Part shown: positions 47,763-57,592 of the stretch, one piece after another | Layout of the letters: each line of letters begins with the position of its first letter | How positions within the stretch are numbered: position 1 is the first letter of the stretch | Assembly (NCBI RefSeq): GCF_022538055.1 | Contig: NZ_JAKZAM010000015.1 | Coordinates: 2,501-66,500, forward strand | Origin: Cognataquiflexum nitidum | GTDB lineage: Bacteria; Bacteroidota; Bacteroidia; Cytophagales; Cyclobacteriaceae | DNA: 64,000 nucleotides | Direction of reading: 5' to 3' | The notes under the pieces: model-generated | Database searches by the model: none | Told to the model about the DNA's origin: nothing | What the model saw: only the letters and a program-made list of their open reading frames with translations | Program-made: the position numbers and the translations under genes

Positions 47763-48626
47763 TCAATTCAGCAAGGGAAAAAACTGCCCTTCCATTTTGT
47801 GTCCTTTTTCTATGATTGGCACACCTTTGAGCAATTCGTCATCCGTATTGGAGATGGTTCCGTCGGCAAAAACATTTAGGACAAAAGCCCTCCGGCTTCT
47901 TGGGGAGCGGTTTTCGTAACTTCCATGCACCATCAGTGGATGGTGGAAAGTTCCATATCCGGCTTTGAGTTCGATGGCCACCGGTTTGAATGCTGCTTTT
48001 TGTTCTTCTGTCATGAACTCCATCAATCCGTCCATTTTGCCTGCAAGGGATGGTTTTTCTAATAGTCCCCATTTGTGGCTGCCGGGGATATAGTAAAGGC
48101 AGCCGTTTTCCGTAGTTGCATCATCGAGTCCACACCAACAGGTGAGGTGTTGCATCTTGATCGTGCGGGTCCAATAGGAATAATCCTGATGCCAAGCCAC
48201 CACACCGCCATGATGGGCAGGCTTGCAGAATAATTGGTCATGCCAAAACCGGACTTTTTGATCACCAAGAAGCTGACTTGCCGCCATAACAAAAGCCGGA
48301 TTCCAAATCACATCATGAAAGGCTTTGGAAATCCTCCAATGACCTAGGGAATGGAACAAGACAGTATTCGGATCATCCGATTCATTGCTGTGAAACTCAT
48401 GGAAAAGATGGTGGAAAGGATGCTTTGGATCTGCAACTTCATCCAATTCTTTTTTGAGGATTTCTATCTGATTTTCGTCAAGGAGTTTGATGCCGCTGAG
48501 GTATCCTTGCTCATGAAAAAAATCAACCTGTTCTTGGCTTAATCTGTACGGTTCCCAATCTTCTTGGGTTTTTGGATAAGGGAATAGCCCTGTGATAGGT
48601 TTGTGAATGAGGGATAAGTCTTGCAT
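47763..48626 (-). CDS. Phytanoyl-CoA dioxygenase family protein
   Basis: This 287-residue Fe(II)/2-oxoglutarate oxygenase of the PhyH family has its first iron ligands in VVAWHQDYSYW (His and Asp of HxD near residue 140), and the distal His near 230 in YGTFHHPLMVHGSYENRS. The 2-oxoglutarate-binding Arg lies in SPRSRRAFVLN. Family members hydroxylate lipids, sugars or small molecules, and the substrate is unknown. Cytoplasmic single gene. Confidence 0.92.
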   Translation of the reverse strand: MQDLSLIHKPITGLFPYPKTQEDWEPYRLSQEQVDFFHEQGYLSGIKLLDENQIEILKKELDEVADPKHPFHHLFHEFHSNESDDPNTVLFHSLGHWRISKAFHDVIWNPAFVMAASQLLGDQKVRFWHDQLFCKPAHHGGVVAWHQDYSYWTRTIKMQHLTCWCGLDDATTENGCLYYIPGSHKWGLLEKPSLAGKMDGLMEFMTEEQKAAFKPVAIELKAGYGTFHHPLMVHGSYENRSPRSRRAFVLNVFADGTISNTDDELLKGVPIIEKGHKMEGQFFPLLN

Positions 48627-48659
48627 GGGATTGGTATTTTGGGAATAGCCTTGAAGTTA

Positions 48660-48720
48660 AAAGAAAGATTGGAGAATTGGAAGATTACAAAATTGAAAAA
48701 TTGGAAGATTGGAAAATTAA
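48660..48720. repeat. Low-complexity repeat of ATTGGAAGATT type
   Basis: ATTGGAGAATTGG, ATTGGAAGATT and ATTGGAAAATT units follow one another. The complementary form (CAATTTTCCAATCTT) occurs at about 37626-37660 next to the right sugar arm. A shared short repeat family seems likely. Confidence 0.6.
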
Positions 48721-48804
48721 ATCTATCGGTAGAGAGGTTTCAGAAAAGAAACAATGTGGCTCTAAAAATATGACGCATCATCGGTCATCGGACAATCAAC
48801 ATCT

Positions 48805-50037
48805 CTACTTCTCCAGCCTTTCCAATCTTTCAAGCAGGGGAGGATGGCTGTAATTGAAATAAACATACCAAGGATGTGGGTTGATATTGCTTAGGCTATT
48901 GACCGATAAGGTTTTCAATGCTTCAGCAAGAGGTTTGCCATCATAAGTTTCCTTGGCAAAAGCATCTGCCTCAAATTCGTTTTTGCGGCTCATCAAATTC
49001 ATCCCAATGCCCAATATGCTGGAAATGGGAGAAAAAAGGATTGTAAACCCAATGATATTCAGATGGATAGCCATCTCTGTGCCGCCAAGAGCAAGACTCA
49101 TCTGCTCGCTGTGAATAAACTGGGCAAGGATAAAAAGCAGGATTCCGACCTGTAGGACAGAGGTGACCATGCTCCATAAGATGTGCTTTTTCTTGTAATG
49201 TCCGATTTCATGGGCGAGAACTGCCACCAATTCGTCGGGAGTATGTTGGTCGATAAGCGTATCAAAAAGGACTACTTTTTTCCTTTTACCAAAACCTGAA
49301 AAGAAAGCATTGGCTTTTGCGGAGCGTTTACTGCCGTCCATCACCAGAATATTGTCCAAAGGAAAATCAACAGACCGCGCATACCTGACGATACTGTTTT
49401 TGAGTTCACCCTCTTCAAGTGGAGTAAGTTTATTGAAGAGAGGCAAGAACCAAGCAGTATAGAACATATTGACAATGACCATGAAAACACCTGAAACTAA
49501 CCAAAACTGCCACCAAAAGTCTTTACCCATCTGATGGATGAGCCAAAGCAGCGTTCCAAGCAATAGTCCACCGACGACAATAGATATAATATATCCTTTG
49601 ATTTTGTCTGAGAAATAAGTTTTTTTGGTGGATTTGTTGAATCCAAATTTCTCTTCAATCACAAAAGTCTGGTAGTAATCGAATGGAATGGAAATAATGT
49701 CAGAACCGATAAACACCACTGCAAAATAACCCAAAGACAAGAGAATGGGGTGGCTGATGTATTCTTTGAGGAAAAGGTCCAGCCATCCAAATACTCCAAA
49801 ATAGATAAAGGCAATAGTTAAAATGAAGACCGTTGTACTGGTAAGCAAACCAAAGCGAAAATTTGCCCACTGATAAGATTTTGATTCTAGCAGTTTTTGT
49901 TGGCTGATGTATTGGTCAAGGGTTTTTGGAATGGCAGGAACTGGTCTATTGATATTAAGGAAGCTAAGGGATTTTTCGGCTATAAAACCTAAAATAAGAA
50001 CCCCCAAAATTAGGTACTTGATCTCTTCAGCCTCCAT
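48805..50037 (-). CDS. M48 family metallopeptidase (Ste24/CAAX protease-like)
   Basis: This 410-residue membrane protease has about seven membrane segments, the zinc motif LAHEIGHYKKKH near residue 277 and the third ligand in NEFEADAFAKE near 356. SKRSANAFFSGFGKRKKVVL before the zinc motif is typical of Ste24-like members. The ATG at 50037 (MEAEEIKYLILG) gives the usual length. Longer frames to 50154 run into the porP 3' end and are rejected. The start overlaps the 3' untranslated end of porP, so cotranscription is likely. Confidence 0.93.
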   Translation of the reverse strand: MEAEEIKYLILGVLILGFIAEKSLSFLNINRPVPAIPKTLDQYISQQKLLESKSYQWANFRFGLLTSTTVFILTIAFIYFGVFGWLDLFLKEYISHPILLSLGYFAVVFIGSDIISIPFDYYQTFVIEEKFGFNKSTKKTYFSDKIKGYIISIVVGGLLLGTLLWLIHQMGKDFWWQFWLVSGVFMVIVNMFYTAWFLPLFNKLTPLEEGELKNSIVRYARSVDFPLDNILVMDGSKRSAKANAFFSGFGKRKKVVLFDTLIDQHTPDELVAVLAHEIGHYKKKHILWSMVTSVLQVGILLFILAQFIHSEQMSLALGGTEMAIHLNIIGFTILFSPISSILGIGMNLMSRKNEFEADAFAKETYDGKPLAEALKTLSVNSLSNINPHPWYVYFNYSHPPLLERLERLEK

Positions 50038-50041
50038 CAGC

Positions 50042-51088
50042 CTAAAACTTTGGACAAGGTAAGAGTGTATCCCTTTTTCGTGTTCTTCCTTGGTTTTTGT
50101 CAGCCAAAAGGAACGAAATACTGACCTCATGGGCACCACCTGATTGAATGCCAAGCTGAGATACCGTGTAATCGAAACTATATCCCATACTCATTCCTGT
50201 CGGAAGGTTAAAACCGATCATCATGACGATGGCGTCACGGTTATTTTGATTTTCTACAGGTTTGTAAGGGAGCCCACGGTACCATATTCCGAGATTCAAG
50301 GGCTCCATATGGAGGTAAGCGCCTATATCGAGTTGCTCAAAAGGGCCCTGACGTTTGTAATTCAAGGTAGGAAGGAGATATCTTTGCTTTCTTTGATGCG
50401 TAAAATCAGAGCGGTAACTACCGGAACCCAAGGAGATTCTGTATCCGGTATGAATGGAAAATTTTGCAGGTAATGGACTTACTCCTTCTAAGAAAGATTG
50501 GTTTGGTTCATTGATATGGTGTGCAGAGAGACCAAACCAGAATTTGTCAGTAAAAAAAAGTCCACCAAAAGAAAGGGATAATAAATTTACAGGGTCACCT
50601 GACCCGGGAAGATCCGTACTAGGTAAAGTAGGCCCCAAGGGGTCAGCCGGATTAATCTGGTTGGCAAAAATGAGGTTTTCAAAAAAACCGATGTCCCTCC
50701 GGATGTAAGCAGCCTGAACACCCGGACGGAAGTAGGCGTTTTCGCCTACTCTGAGTTCATATGAATACAATCCGGCAACAGTAGTAGATCTTAATTTTGC
50801 ACCGCCTTCTACATCATTCATAACCATAAAACCAATTCCGCTGTTATAATCATCAAGATAGGTATCATAGTATGCTGAGAAAGTAGTAAACTGTGCCTGA
50901 AGCCCGGGCCATTGGTTTCTGTAGTTCGCGCCGATGCGGGGCAACATTTCGGATCCCGTAAAGGCAGGATTAAGATATAGAGGCGCTGCATAGTACTGAC
51001 TGAATTGCGGGTCCTGTGCCTGCAATGTCATTGTTCCCATAAAAATAAAGGAAACGAAAAAAAGACGGTGGATAAAAGACCTTTGCAA
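50042..51088 (-). CDS. PorP/SprF family type IX secretion membrane protein
   Basis: This 348-residue outer membrane beta-barrel starts from a TTG at 51088. QRSFIHRLFFVSFIFMGTMT there is a proper signal peptide, cleaved before QDPQFSQYYAAPLYLNPAFT, the family hallmark. Upstream ATG codons would run through the divergent gene's promoter and coding start. The barrel has repeated aromatic strand ends and MVMNDVEGG and GIGFMVMN-like segments. PorP/SprF proteins are needed for export of type-B CTD cargo encoded nearby. Here the cargo is the large gene cluster divergent from it. Confidence 0.88.
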   Translation of the reverse strand: MQRSFIHRLFFVSFIFMGTMTLQAQDPQFSQYYAAPLYLNPAFTGSEMLPRIGANYRNQWPGLQAQFTTFSAYYDTYLDDYNSGIGFMVMNDVEGGAKLRSTTVAGLYSYELRVGENAYFRPGVQAAYIRRDIGFFENLIFANQINPADPLGPTLPSTDLPGSGDPVNLLSLSFGGLFFTDKFWFGLSAHHINEPNQSFLEGVSPLPAKFSIHTGYRISLGSGSYRSDFTHQRKQRYLLPTLNYKRQGPFEQLDIGAYLHMEPLNLGIWYRGLPYKPVENQNNRDAIVMMIGFNLPTGMSMGYSFDYTVSQLGIQSGGAHEVSISFLLADKNQGRTRKRDTLLPCPKF

Positions 51089-51170
51089 GTTGTAATTCGT
51101 TATGTTAGCAATTAGATTCACCTTTGCAACGTCCAAAACGTTTTGTTGTTTTAAACGCAACGTGTAAATT
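51089..51170. promoter_or_regulatory. Compact divergent control region with palindrome and direct repeats
   Basis: Only 82 bases separate the porP TTG from the ATG of the 1831-residue gene. CAAAACGTTTTG at 51134-51145 is a perfect 12-bp palindrome. GCAACGT occurs on both sides of it at 51126-51132 and 51157-51163. A TAAATTATG overlaps the ATG of the large gene. No full TTG/TAnnTTTG promoter is evident. Confidence 0.45.
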
Positions 51171-54100
51171 ATGAAAAGCCTAAGTAATTCCATAAAAATT
51201 TCCTTTTTTTTTAGTGCGCTAATAATTTTGAACTTTGTATTCAATGCCGCACCCCTATACGCCCAAGGTTTTAACAATAATGAATGGATATTTGGCGATT
51301 GTGGAACAGGCCAAAACAACATTCTTTCATTTGGAAAAGGTGAAGAACCAATAGTAAGGAATCTTCCAAGCGGGGTGATTATTGGACAAAATAACAACGC
51401 TGTTGCCATTGATCCAATTTCTGGGAACATTATTTTTTATTCCAATGGAGTTTTGGTCTATGACGCTAACAATCAGGTGCTCGAAGGTGTAGCTCCGGGC
51501 ATTGACGGGAACATCAACGGACAGCAAGAATTGGCCATTGGTGTATTGAGTTATGATCCTCAGGGAGATAGGTTGTATTATATTTTTTACGTAAACCCCG
51601 TAGGAGATTTGCAATATGCCCTGATTGACATGAATGCACCGGGCCAGGCAGTTGGGAATGAACCTCCCTTGGGTGAGATCATAGAGAAAGACCAAGTCAT
51701 CGTGGGTGCTGTCTCAGGACCAATCATGGTCGTAAAGACCCCTCAATCTCCATCTTACCTGATTAGTATCGAAGGAGGTTCGATTGTGTCCAGAAGGATA
51801 GGAGCCAATCCCGGTGAATTTATACTCAATTCAAATGCGGCGGTACCATTTACACCAAAGTTTATGGTTTTTGATGAAGCTTCCCAAAAAATCATATTAA
51901 TACCCGAAGATCCTAACGAAGATATCGTGGTTGTGGATTTTGATGTTGCCACTGGATCTTTTGGTGCCCTTGAGCCTATCACCCAGTCAAGCAATGCCAA
52001 TGATTTTGGAGGAGCCTCCTTTTCCCCTGATGGAGATTATATTTATTTCTCCAGAGGAGACGAGTTGTTGCGTGTACCCTTGAGTGACTTGACGGCAATT
52101 CCCGAGGTAATCCCGCTTGAAAACGATGTTTTTCAGATTTATGACGTCAAAATTGGACCTGATGGCAGGCTTTACTATATCTACGAGGAGGTCGCAGGCG
52201 GCCCGCAGCTGATAGGCAGAGTAGAAAATCCCGATGTAGTCGACCTCGCTGAAATCGAATTGGAAGAAGATCTATTTGACGGAACTGATTTTTGCGGGAG
52301 GATTTTCCCTCAGTTTGCCCCAAATCAAAATATCAATGCCACAGTGGATTTTGAATGGAACCCGGATGAACCTTGCTCTAACAATCCAATACAGTTGACA
52401 AGTCTGATTACTCCTGAGAACTTCCGACCTGTAAGTTTTGAGTGGACTTTTAATCCACCGTTGACAGATGAAGATGGAGCACCTGTAGATATTGATTTTA
52501 CCCAGGAACATTTGTTGATCCCCGAGGAAGCTACTTCCAACGAGAGCATAGATGTTACCCTGACCGTAACATTTGCAGACGGAACCACACAGACAGTAAA
52601 CAAAACCATCACTTTGTTGCCCAACGAATTACAGGTTCAATTCAGCGCGCAGGATACCACAGTTTGTGAAGGGGCATGTGTGGACATTGGATCAATGCTT
52701 GAAGTTCAAGCTGGTGATGGCCAAGGTGGCGGGGGAGGCGGAGGTGGAACTTATGAATATTTCTGGTCCAATATCCGGGAATGGAGACCAACCAAAGATA
52801 ATTGTGTTGATTTGCCGGGTTTGTATTGGGTATTGGTGAGAGAACCTGGTTCTGAATGCTATGCTTATGGTAGTGTCAGGGTTAGAATTTGGGATTTAAA
52901 TGACCAAAGCAATAACATTTGGTATTTTGGTGATGGTGCCGGATTGGATTTTAATCCTGATCCCAATGATCCCAACGGACCTACACCTAGAGCAGTCAGC
53001 CATAATCAGAACATTCCCGCCGGTACCACCACGATTTCAGATGAAACTGGGCAGGTTTTGTTTTTTACAGACGGAGAGACTGTGTGGGATCTTAATGGCA
53101 ATGTCATGGAAAACGGAGATAGCATAGGTGGAAGTAACCTTTCTTCCCAAAGTGTATTGGCTATACCTGTTCCTCAAGACGAGACCATCTTTTACCTCTT
53201 TACTACTCAAACTGCAGCAGACGGCAGCAATCAGGTAAAGTTTTCAGTTGTTGATATCAAGGTCGAAAACCCCAACGGGGTAGGTAATGTAGTAAGCAAA
53301 GATAATTTTCTTTTCAGTCCAAGCACGGAGCATTCAGCGGCCCTTGCAGCTGGAGATACCACATGGGTTTTATTTCACGAACTCGGTAACAATACCTTTA
53401 GGGCATATCCGGTTTCCATATTTGGTATAGGTAGCCCGGTATTTAGTTCTGTTGGATCCAATCATGGTTTCAATACAGGAGTGGGTACTATGAAATTCAG
53501 CCCTGATGGGACCAAGGTCGCTGTTACTATTCAAGATGGGGCTTGTAGCCGATTGGAAATATTTGACTTCGATCCTGAGAATGGAGAAATGACAGAGTAT
53601 GCTTTATTGGATTTGGGTTGCAATGGAGAGGATATTTACGGAATGGAATTTTCTCCTGATGGCAGTCGGGCTTATGTCTCCTTTCTAGGTGGCGGGGGGA
53701 AAGTGGAGGAGTTTTTGATCCAGGCTCCAGAGCAAACTGGTACCACACCTTTGGCATGTGCGGCTTGTTTTGATAATGCCAATACAAGGCCACAAAGAGA
53801 AGCATGTATTTTGAATTCACCGGTAAGGGGAGTTTTAAGTACATCGGGTCCATTTGGTGCGCTACAGATAGGTCCGGATGGACAAATTTATGTAGCACGT
53901 CCAGGTCAAAACATGTTGGGATCAATCAATGCCGGTTCAGATTGTAACGTAAGTATTTATAATGAAATGGGTTCTCCTCCATTGACCGGAACAAGCAACC
54001 TTGGATTACCGTCTTTTGTACAACAGTCAGGAAGTAGTATTCCGGATCCGTTGCTTTCAGGAACCCCTCAGTTATGTCTTGATCCACAAAATGGGGTAAT

Positions 54101-56666
54101 AGGACAGTTTCAAGGTGCCGGCGAATCCGATATTGACAGTTACTTCTGGACAATAACCCATGAGGACGGTACCGTGGAGTTAAATAACTTTGGAGGACCT
54201 GGTGAGCAGTTTCAAATTTATGAACATCAATTTACCAGACCTGGTTTTTATACTGTTGATCTTAGGGTAGACCGCTGTGGCGATCCTGATTTTTATGAAG
54301 GAAGGCTTGATGTTTTAGTCATAGCTCCGCCTACTCTCACTTTGCCTGAAGCCGTTACTTTGTGTTTGGGAACTCCGATAAGCCTTACTGCCATAGATGG
54401 TTATGATCCTGCTGAGGGTCTTTATGATTTCGAATGGAGGAACGCTGCAGGGCAGTTATTTGGAGACCAAAACTCAAATACCATCATAGTCAATGAAGAA
54501 AGTATTTTCACTGTAACAGTCTCTCATAGACCGGGTGCAGGCGTAGATCCGGCCTTTTTTGACCCCTGCCCTTCTGAAGCTTCGGTTTTTGTTGGGCCTG
54601 CCTTCGAATTTGACCTGACCCAAACAGCAGAGCAGGTTTGTTACGATGAAAACCTAGTTGTTTTCGCACCCAACACTCCCATCTCCGGACAATGGTTTTA
54701 TCAAGTTCAAGGGACAGTAAACAGGATTCCTCTAGGTGAATTTTTTGAGCTGAACTTGATTCCAAATACCCTGCCTTCTCCTGGGGTTTATGACATCATA
54801 TTTATAACAGAAGATCCAATCTTAGAAGGATGTATTATCGAAAAGCAATTGGAATTGATTGTTTTTCCGATCCCTGTATTTGAAGTTGTCGTTTTGACTG
54901 ATGCGGATGATTGTGTCGCGGCAAATGGAAGTTTTGAAATAACCATGTTGGCTGATGCGGATGAAGTCAGGATTGTTGAAACAGGTCAAACCTTTACAAA
55001 TGTTAGTTCGGGAGATGTGTTGCCGGTGGTTACCGGACTTGAGCCGGGAGTTTATACACTGGTAGCTACAAGTGATTCAGGTTGTGAGTTTTTACTCCCT
55101 GTAGTTGTCAGGAACCTAAATCCACCTGTGGGGATTTCTGATTACGAAATCACAGCCAACCCTGAGACTTGTTCGGCAACTGGAGTGGACTTTGGATCAA
55201 TGGATATTGTTTTTAACCTGGGTCCACAATCAGGTTCTTACCAATTAATCCGACAAGAGGATGGTCAGCAGTTTACAGGAACTTTCACTGGTGTAACTAC
55301 TATCAATGTCCCACTACCGGATGGAACCTATAATCTGACTCTGATAGATGATGTCGATTGTGCTTTTCCTGATCCGGTTTCTTATATTATTGATAATGCC
55401 GACCAAGTTGAGTTTTCGGTTCCTACCAATGTCACAGCTTGCGCCCTTTATGTATTGGTACCTATCTCTCAGAATAATCTAAACTATGAGGTAAGGGGTC
55501 CAAATGGACAGTTGATCAGTCCTGACCAAGACGGTGGTTTTACTTTTGAGTTTACAGGTGTTTACACAGTCCGTGGCATCGATCCAAGTGGGGTTTTGTG
55601 TCCAAGCGAATTGAGCCTGATTCAAGCAGTAATAAACAGTCCAATTGATTTCTCCTTGAGTGACCCAATTGTAGACTGTGATTTGGGAATTTCCTATCAG
55701 GCAGTTCTTTTTGGCTTCAATCCAAACAATGCTAATTTTTATTGGAGAGATTCTAATGGAAACATTGTAGGTAGAAATCAGGTCTTTTTCCCGGCAAGTC
55801 CGGGAGTTTATTCTGTTGAAGTACAGCCAAGAAGTGGTGGATTGTGCCCGGAAAGAACAATAGAATTTGAGGTTGAGGAATTCTTGGAAAATCTAGAAGT
55901 CAATTTGGTGGCCCAACAATTTTGTGAGGGAGATACATTCGCTAACATCAATATAGAAGCTGATTTCACCAATGTTGATGAAATTCTATGGTTTAGTGTC
56001 CTCGGTTCAGTAAGGACACCTTTACCCGGGTTTACGGATCAACAAACCATTACCGTATTTGACACAGGAGTATTTGAAGCTGTGCTCAACAGTGTTTTTG
56101 GCTGTGAATTGGCAAGAGAGCAAGTTCAGATCTCGAGGTCGGTTATCGTTCCTCCAGTATTGGCGCCTAGCTACACCATTTGTGCAATTGAAAATGTGAC
56201 TGTACAGCTTCGTCCCGGTACATATGACTTCTATTCATGGAAACTTGAAGGCAATGAAGTTTCTACGGATTCTGTATTTGTGCCTACACTGCCCGGCAAT
56301 TACCTATTGACCGTATCGGATCTCCTTGGTTGTGATTACACTATAAGCTTTGAAGTTGTGGAAGACTGTGCATTAAGGGTAATTTTCCCTGATGCCATCG
56401 TTCCAAGCAGGCCTGATAGGCATTTCTTGGTTTATGCCAACGACTTTGTTGATGAATTGGAAGTGTTTATTTTCAACCGATGGGGAGAGCTGATTTTCTA
56501 TTGCGAGCAAAAAAACATTAATAGTGATACTTTTGTTTGTAGTTGGGATGGATCAGTAAATGGAACTTATGTCCCCATCGGTGTGTATCCAGTAGTAGTT
56601 AATTACAAGAGCAATAATCAAAACGTCACCAACAAAATCACCAAATCTATTTTAGTCATTGAGTAA
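51171..56666 (+). CDS. Giant secreted adhesin-like protein 1, variant type-B CTD
   Basis: This 1831-residue protein has a signal peptide (about 1-31, LYAQ). Two beta-propeller-like modules begin NNEWIFGDCGTGQNN (near 37) and NNIWYFGDGAGLDFN (near 580). Between them lies a PKD-like segment and a Gly-rich linker with eight Gly in a row. A second PKD-like domain (near 980) and Ig-like repeats follow, then a module near 1400-1650 shared with the next two giants. The variant CTD at about 1735-1831 has VFIFNRWGELIFYC, WDGSVNG and PIGVYPVVV, but the canonical FPNAFTPNGDG text is replaced by IFPDAIVPSRPDRHF. The pair Cys-x11-Cys replaces it in part. Exported through type IX with porP nearby is inferred. 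Confidence 0.9.
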   Translation: MKSLSNSIKISFFFSALIILNFVFNAAPLYAQGFNNNEWIFGDCGTGQNNILSFGKGEEPIVRNLPSGVIIGQNNNAVAIDPISGNIIFYSNGVLVYDANNQVLEGVAPGIDGNINGQQELAIGVLSYDPQGDRLYYIFYVNPVGDLQYALIDMNAPGQAVGNEPPLGEIIEKDQVIVGAVSGPIMVVKTPQSPSYLISIEGGSIVSRRIGANPGEFILNSNAAVPFTPKFMVFDEASQKIILIPEDPNEDIVVVDFDVATGSFGALEPITQSSNANDFGGASFSPDGDYIYFSRGDELLRVPLSDLTAIPEVIPLENDVFQIYDVKIGPDGRLYYIYEEVAGGPQLIGRVENPDVVDLAEIELEEDLFDGTDFCGRIFPQFAPNQNINATVDFEWNPDEPCSNNPIQLTSLITPENFRPVSFEWTFNPPLTDEDGAPVDIDFTQEHLLIPEEATSNESIDVTLTVTFADGTTQTVNKTITLLPNELQVQFSAQDTTVCEGACVDIGSMLEVQAGDGQGGGGGGGGTYEYFWSNIREWRPTKDNCVDLPGLYWVLVREPGSECYAYGSVRVRIWDLNDQSNNIWYFGDGAGLDFNPDPNDPNGPTPRAVSHNQNIPAGTTTISDETGQVLFFTDGETVWDLNGNVMENGDSIGGSNLSSQSVLAIPVPQDETIFYLFTTQTAADGSNQVKFSVVDIKVENPNGVGNVVSKDNFLFSPSTEHSAALAAGDTTWVLFHELGNNTFRAYPVSIFGIGSPVFSSVGSNHGFNTGVGTMKFSPDGTKVAVTIQDGACSRLEIFDFDPENGEMTEYALLDLGCNGEDIYGMEFSPDGSRAYVSFLGGGGKVEEFLIQAPEQTGTTPLACAACFDNANTRPQREACILNSPVRGVLSTSGPFGALQIGPDGQIYVARPGQNMLGSINAGSDCNVSIYNEMGSPPLTGTSNLGLPSFVQQSGSSIPDPLLSGTPQLCLDPQNGVIGQFQGAGESDIDSYFWTITHEDGTVELNNFGGPGEQFQIYEHQFTRPGFYTVDLRVDRCGDPDFYEGRLDVLVIAPPTLTLPEAVTLCLGTPISLTAIDGYDPAEGLYDFEWRNAAGQLFGDQNSNTIIVNEESIFTVTVSHRPGAGVDPAFFDPCPSEASVFVGPAFEFDLTQTAEQVCYDENLVVFAPNTPISGQWFYQVQGTVNRIPLGEFFELNLIPNTLPSPGVYDIIFITEDPILEGCIIEKQLELIVFPIPVFEVVVLTDADDCVAANGSFEITMLADADEVRIVETGQTFTNVSSGDVLPVVTGLEPGVYTLVATSDSGCEFLLPVVVRNLNPPVGISDYEITANPETCSATGVDFGSMDIVFNLGPQSGSYQLIRQEDGQQFTGTFTGVTTINVPLPDGTYNLTLIDDVDCAFPDPVSYIIDNADQVEFSVPTNVTACALYVLVPISQNNLNYEVRGPNGQLISPDQDGGFTFEFTGVYTVRGIDPSGVLCPSELSLIQAVINSPIDFSLSDPIVDCDLGISYQAVLFGFNPNNANFYWRDSNGNIVGRNQVFFPASPGVYSVEVQPRSGGLCPERTIEFEVEEFLENLEVNLVAQQFCEGDTFANINIEADFTNVDEILWFSVLGSVRTPLPGFTDQQTITVFDTGVFEAVLNSVFGCELAREQVQISRSVIVPPVLAPSYTICAIENVTVQLRPGTYDFYSWKLEGNEVSTDSVFVPTLPGNYLLTVSDLLGCDYTISFEVVEDCALRVIFPDAIVPSRPDRHFLVYANDFVDELEVFIFNRWGELIFYCEQKNINSDTFVCSWDGSVNGTYVPIGVYPVVVNYKSNNQNVTNKITKSILVIE

Positions 56667-56680
56667 ACTTCAAATACAGC

Positions 56681-57430
56681 ATGATTACCCTTATTTCCCC
56701 TGCCAAAACACTTGATTTAAGTACCTCAGAATTCCCGGTATATTCATTGCCTGACTTTCAAAAGGAAACTTTTGAGCTTGTCAGAATAATGCAGAAAAAA
56801 TCCATACAGGATCTACAAAATTTAATGGGTATCAGTGAAAACCTAGCAGTCCTGAATAAGCAGCGCTTTGTGGATTTCCAAAAAAAATTTGAAATCCAAA
56901 ATTCAAAACAATCACTTTTGGCTTTCAAAGGAGATGTCTACATGCAAATTGATGTCGAGAATTACTCAAAAGAAGATTTTGAATTTGCCCAGGAAAGACT
57001 CAGGATTCTTTCTGGATTGTATGGTATGTTAAAGCCTCTGGACTTGATTCAGCCTTATCGTTTGGAAATGGGGATTCGTTTGGAGAATAAAAATGGGAAA
57101 AATCTTTACGAGTTTTGGGGTACAAGGATCGCCAAAGCCATTAATGAAGTTGCTAAAGGGGAAACTTTAGTGAATCTTGCTTCCCATGAATACTTCAAAG
57201 CAGTGGATCAAAAAATATTGGAACCGAAAGTCATCACGCCTATTTTTCAGGAATACAGAAACGGTAAATATGAAATTATCGGTCTATTTGCCAAAAAAGC
57301 GCGTGGAATGATGGTCAATCACATCATTAAAAATAGAATTAATGACCCAGAATTACTCAAAACATTCAATGAGTCAAATTACGAATGGGTGGGAGAGGAT
57401 GCTGATGGGATTTGGAGGTTTGTAAGATAA
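56681..57430 (+). CDS. yaaA: Peroxide stress protein YaaA (DUF328)
   Basis: This 249-residue cytoplasmic protein of the YaaA family limits intracellular free iron under peroxide stress. The family begins ITLISPAKTLDL and has the conserved LYGMLKPLDLIQPYRLEMG near 122, NLASHEYFKAVD near 165 and AKKARGMMVNHIIKNRI near 202. It is 14 bases after the giant 1 stop and 138 bases before giant 2, an unusual housekeeping gene inside a surface protein run. The AT-rich gap 57431-57592 shows no gene. Confidence 0.95.
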   Translation: MITLISPAKTLDLSTSEFPVYSLPDFQKETFELVRIMQKKSIQDLQNLMGISENLAVLNKQRFVDFQKKFEIQNSKQSLLAFKGDVYMQIDVENYSKEDFEFAQERLRILSGLYGMLKPLDLIQPYRLEMGIRLENKNGKNLYEFWGTRIAKAINEVAKGETLVNLASHEYFKAVDQKILEPKVITPIFQEYRNGKYEIIGLFAKKARGMMVNHIIKNRINDPELLKTFNESNYEWVGEDADGIWRFVR

Positions 57431-57592
57431 TTTTGATTAAATACCTCAAGGTTTTTTTGAGCAGATATTATACATATAAATGTTTTTTATATTTAAAATA
57501 ATGTATTTTAAATACATAAATATTTTTTTATATAATTAAAATACTGTAGTTTTGGGTCAAGGTTTCTTTTGAATCTTTATCCTATCTCGCAA

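Noticed and set aside
50038-50154. Longer N-terminus for the M48 protease
   Set aside because: The extra 39 residues lie over the porP coding end and do not look like a signal or membrane region; ATG 50037 gives the family length.
51089-51430. Longer N-terminus for PorP using upstream ATG codons
   Set aside because: It would cover the divergent promoter and the start of giant 1 and put about 35-110 odd residues before a clear signal peptide.
52703-52755. G-rich tract in giant 1 suspected as a frameshift
   Set aside because: The frame stays open for more than 1300 codons after it with conserved motifs, so it encodes a glycine linker.
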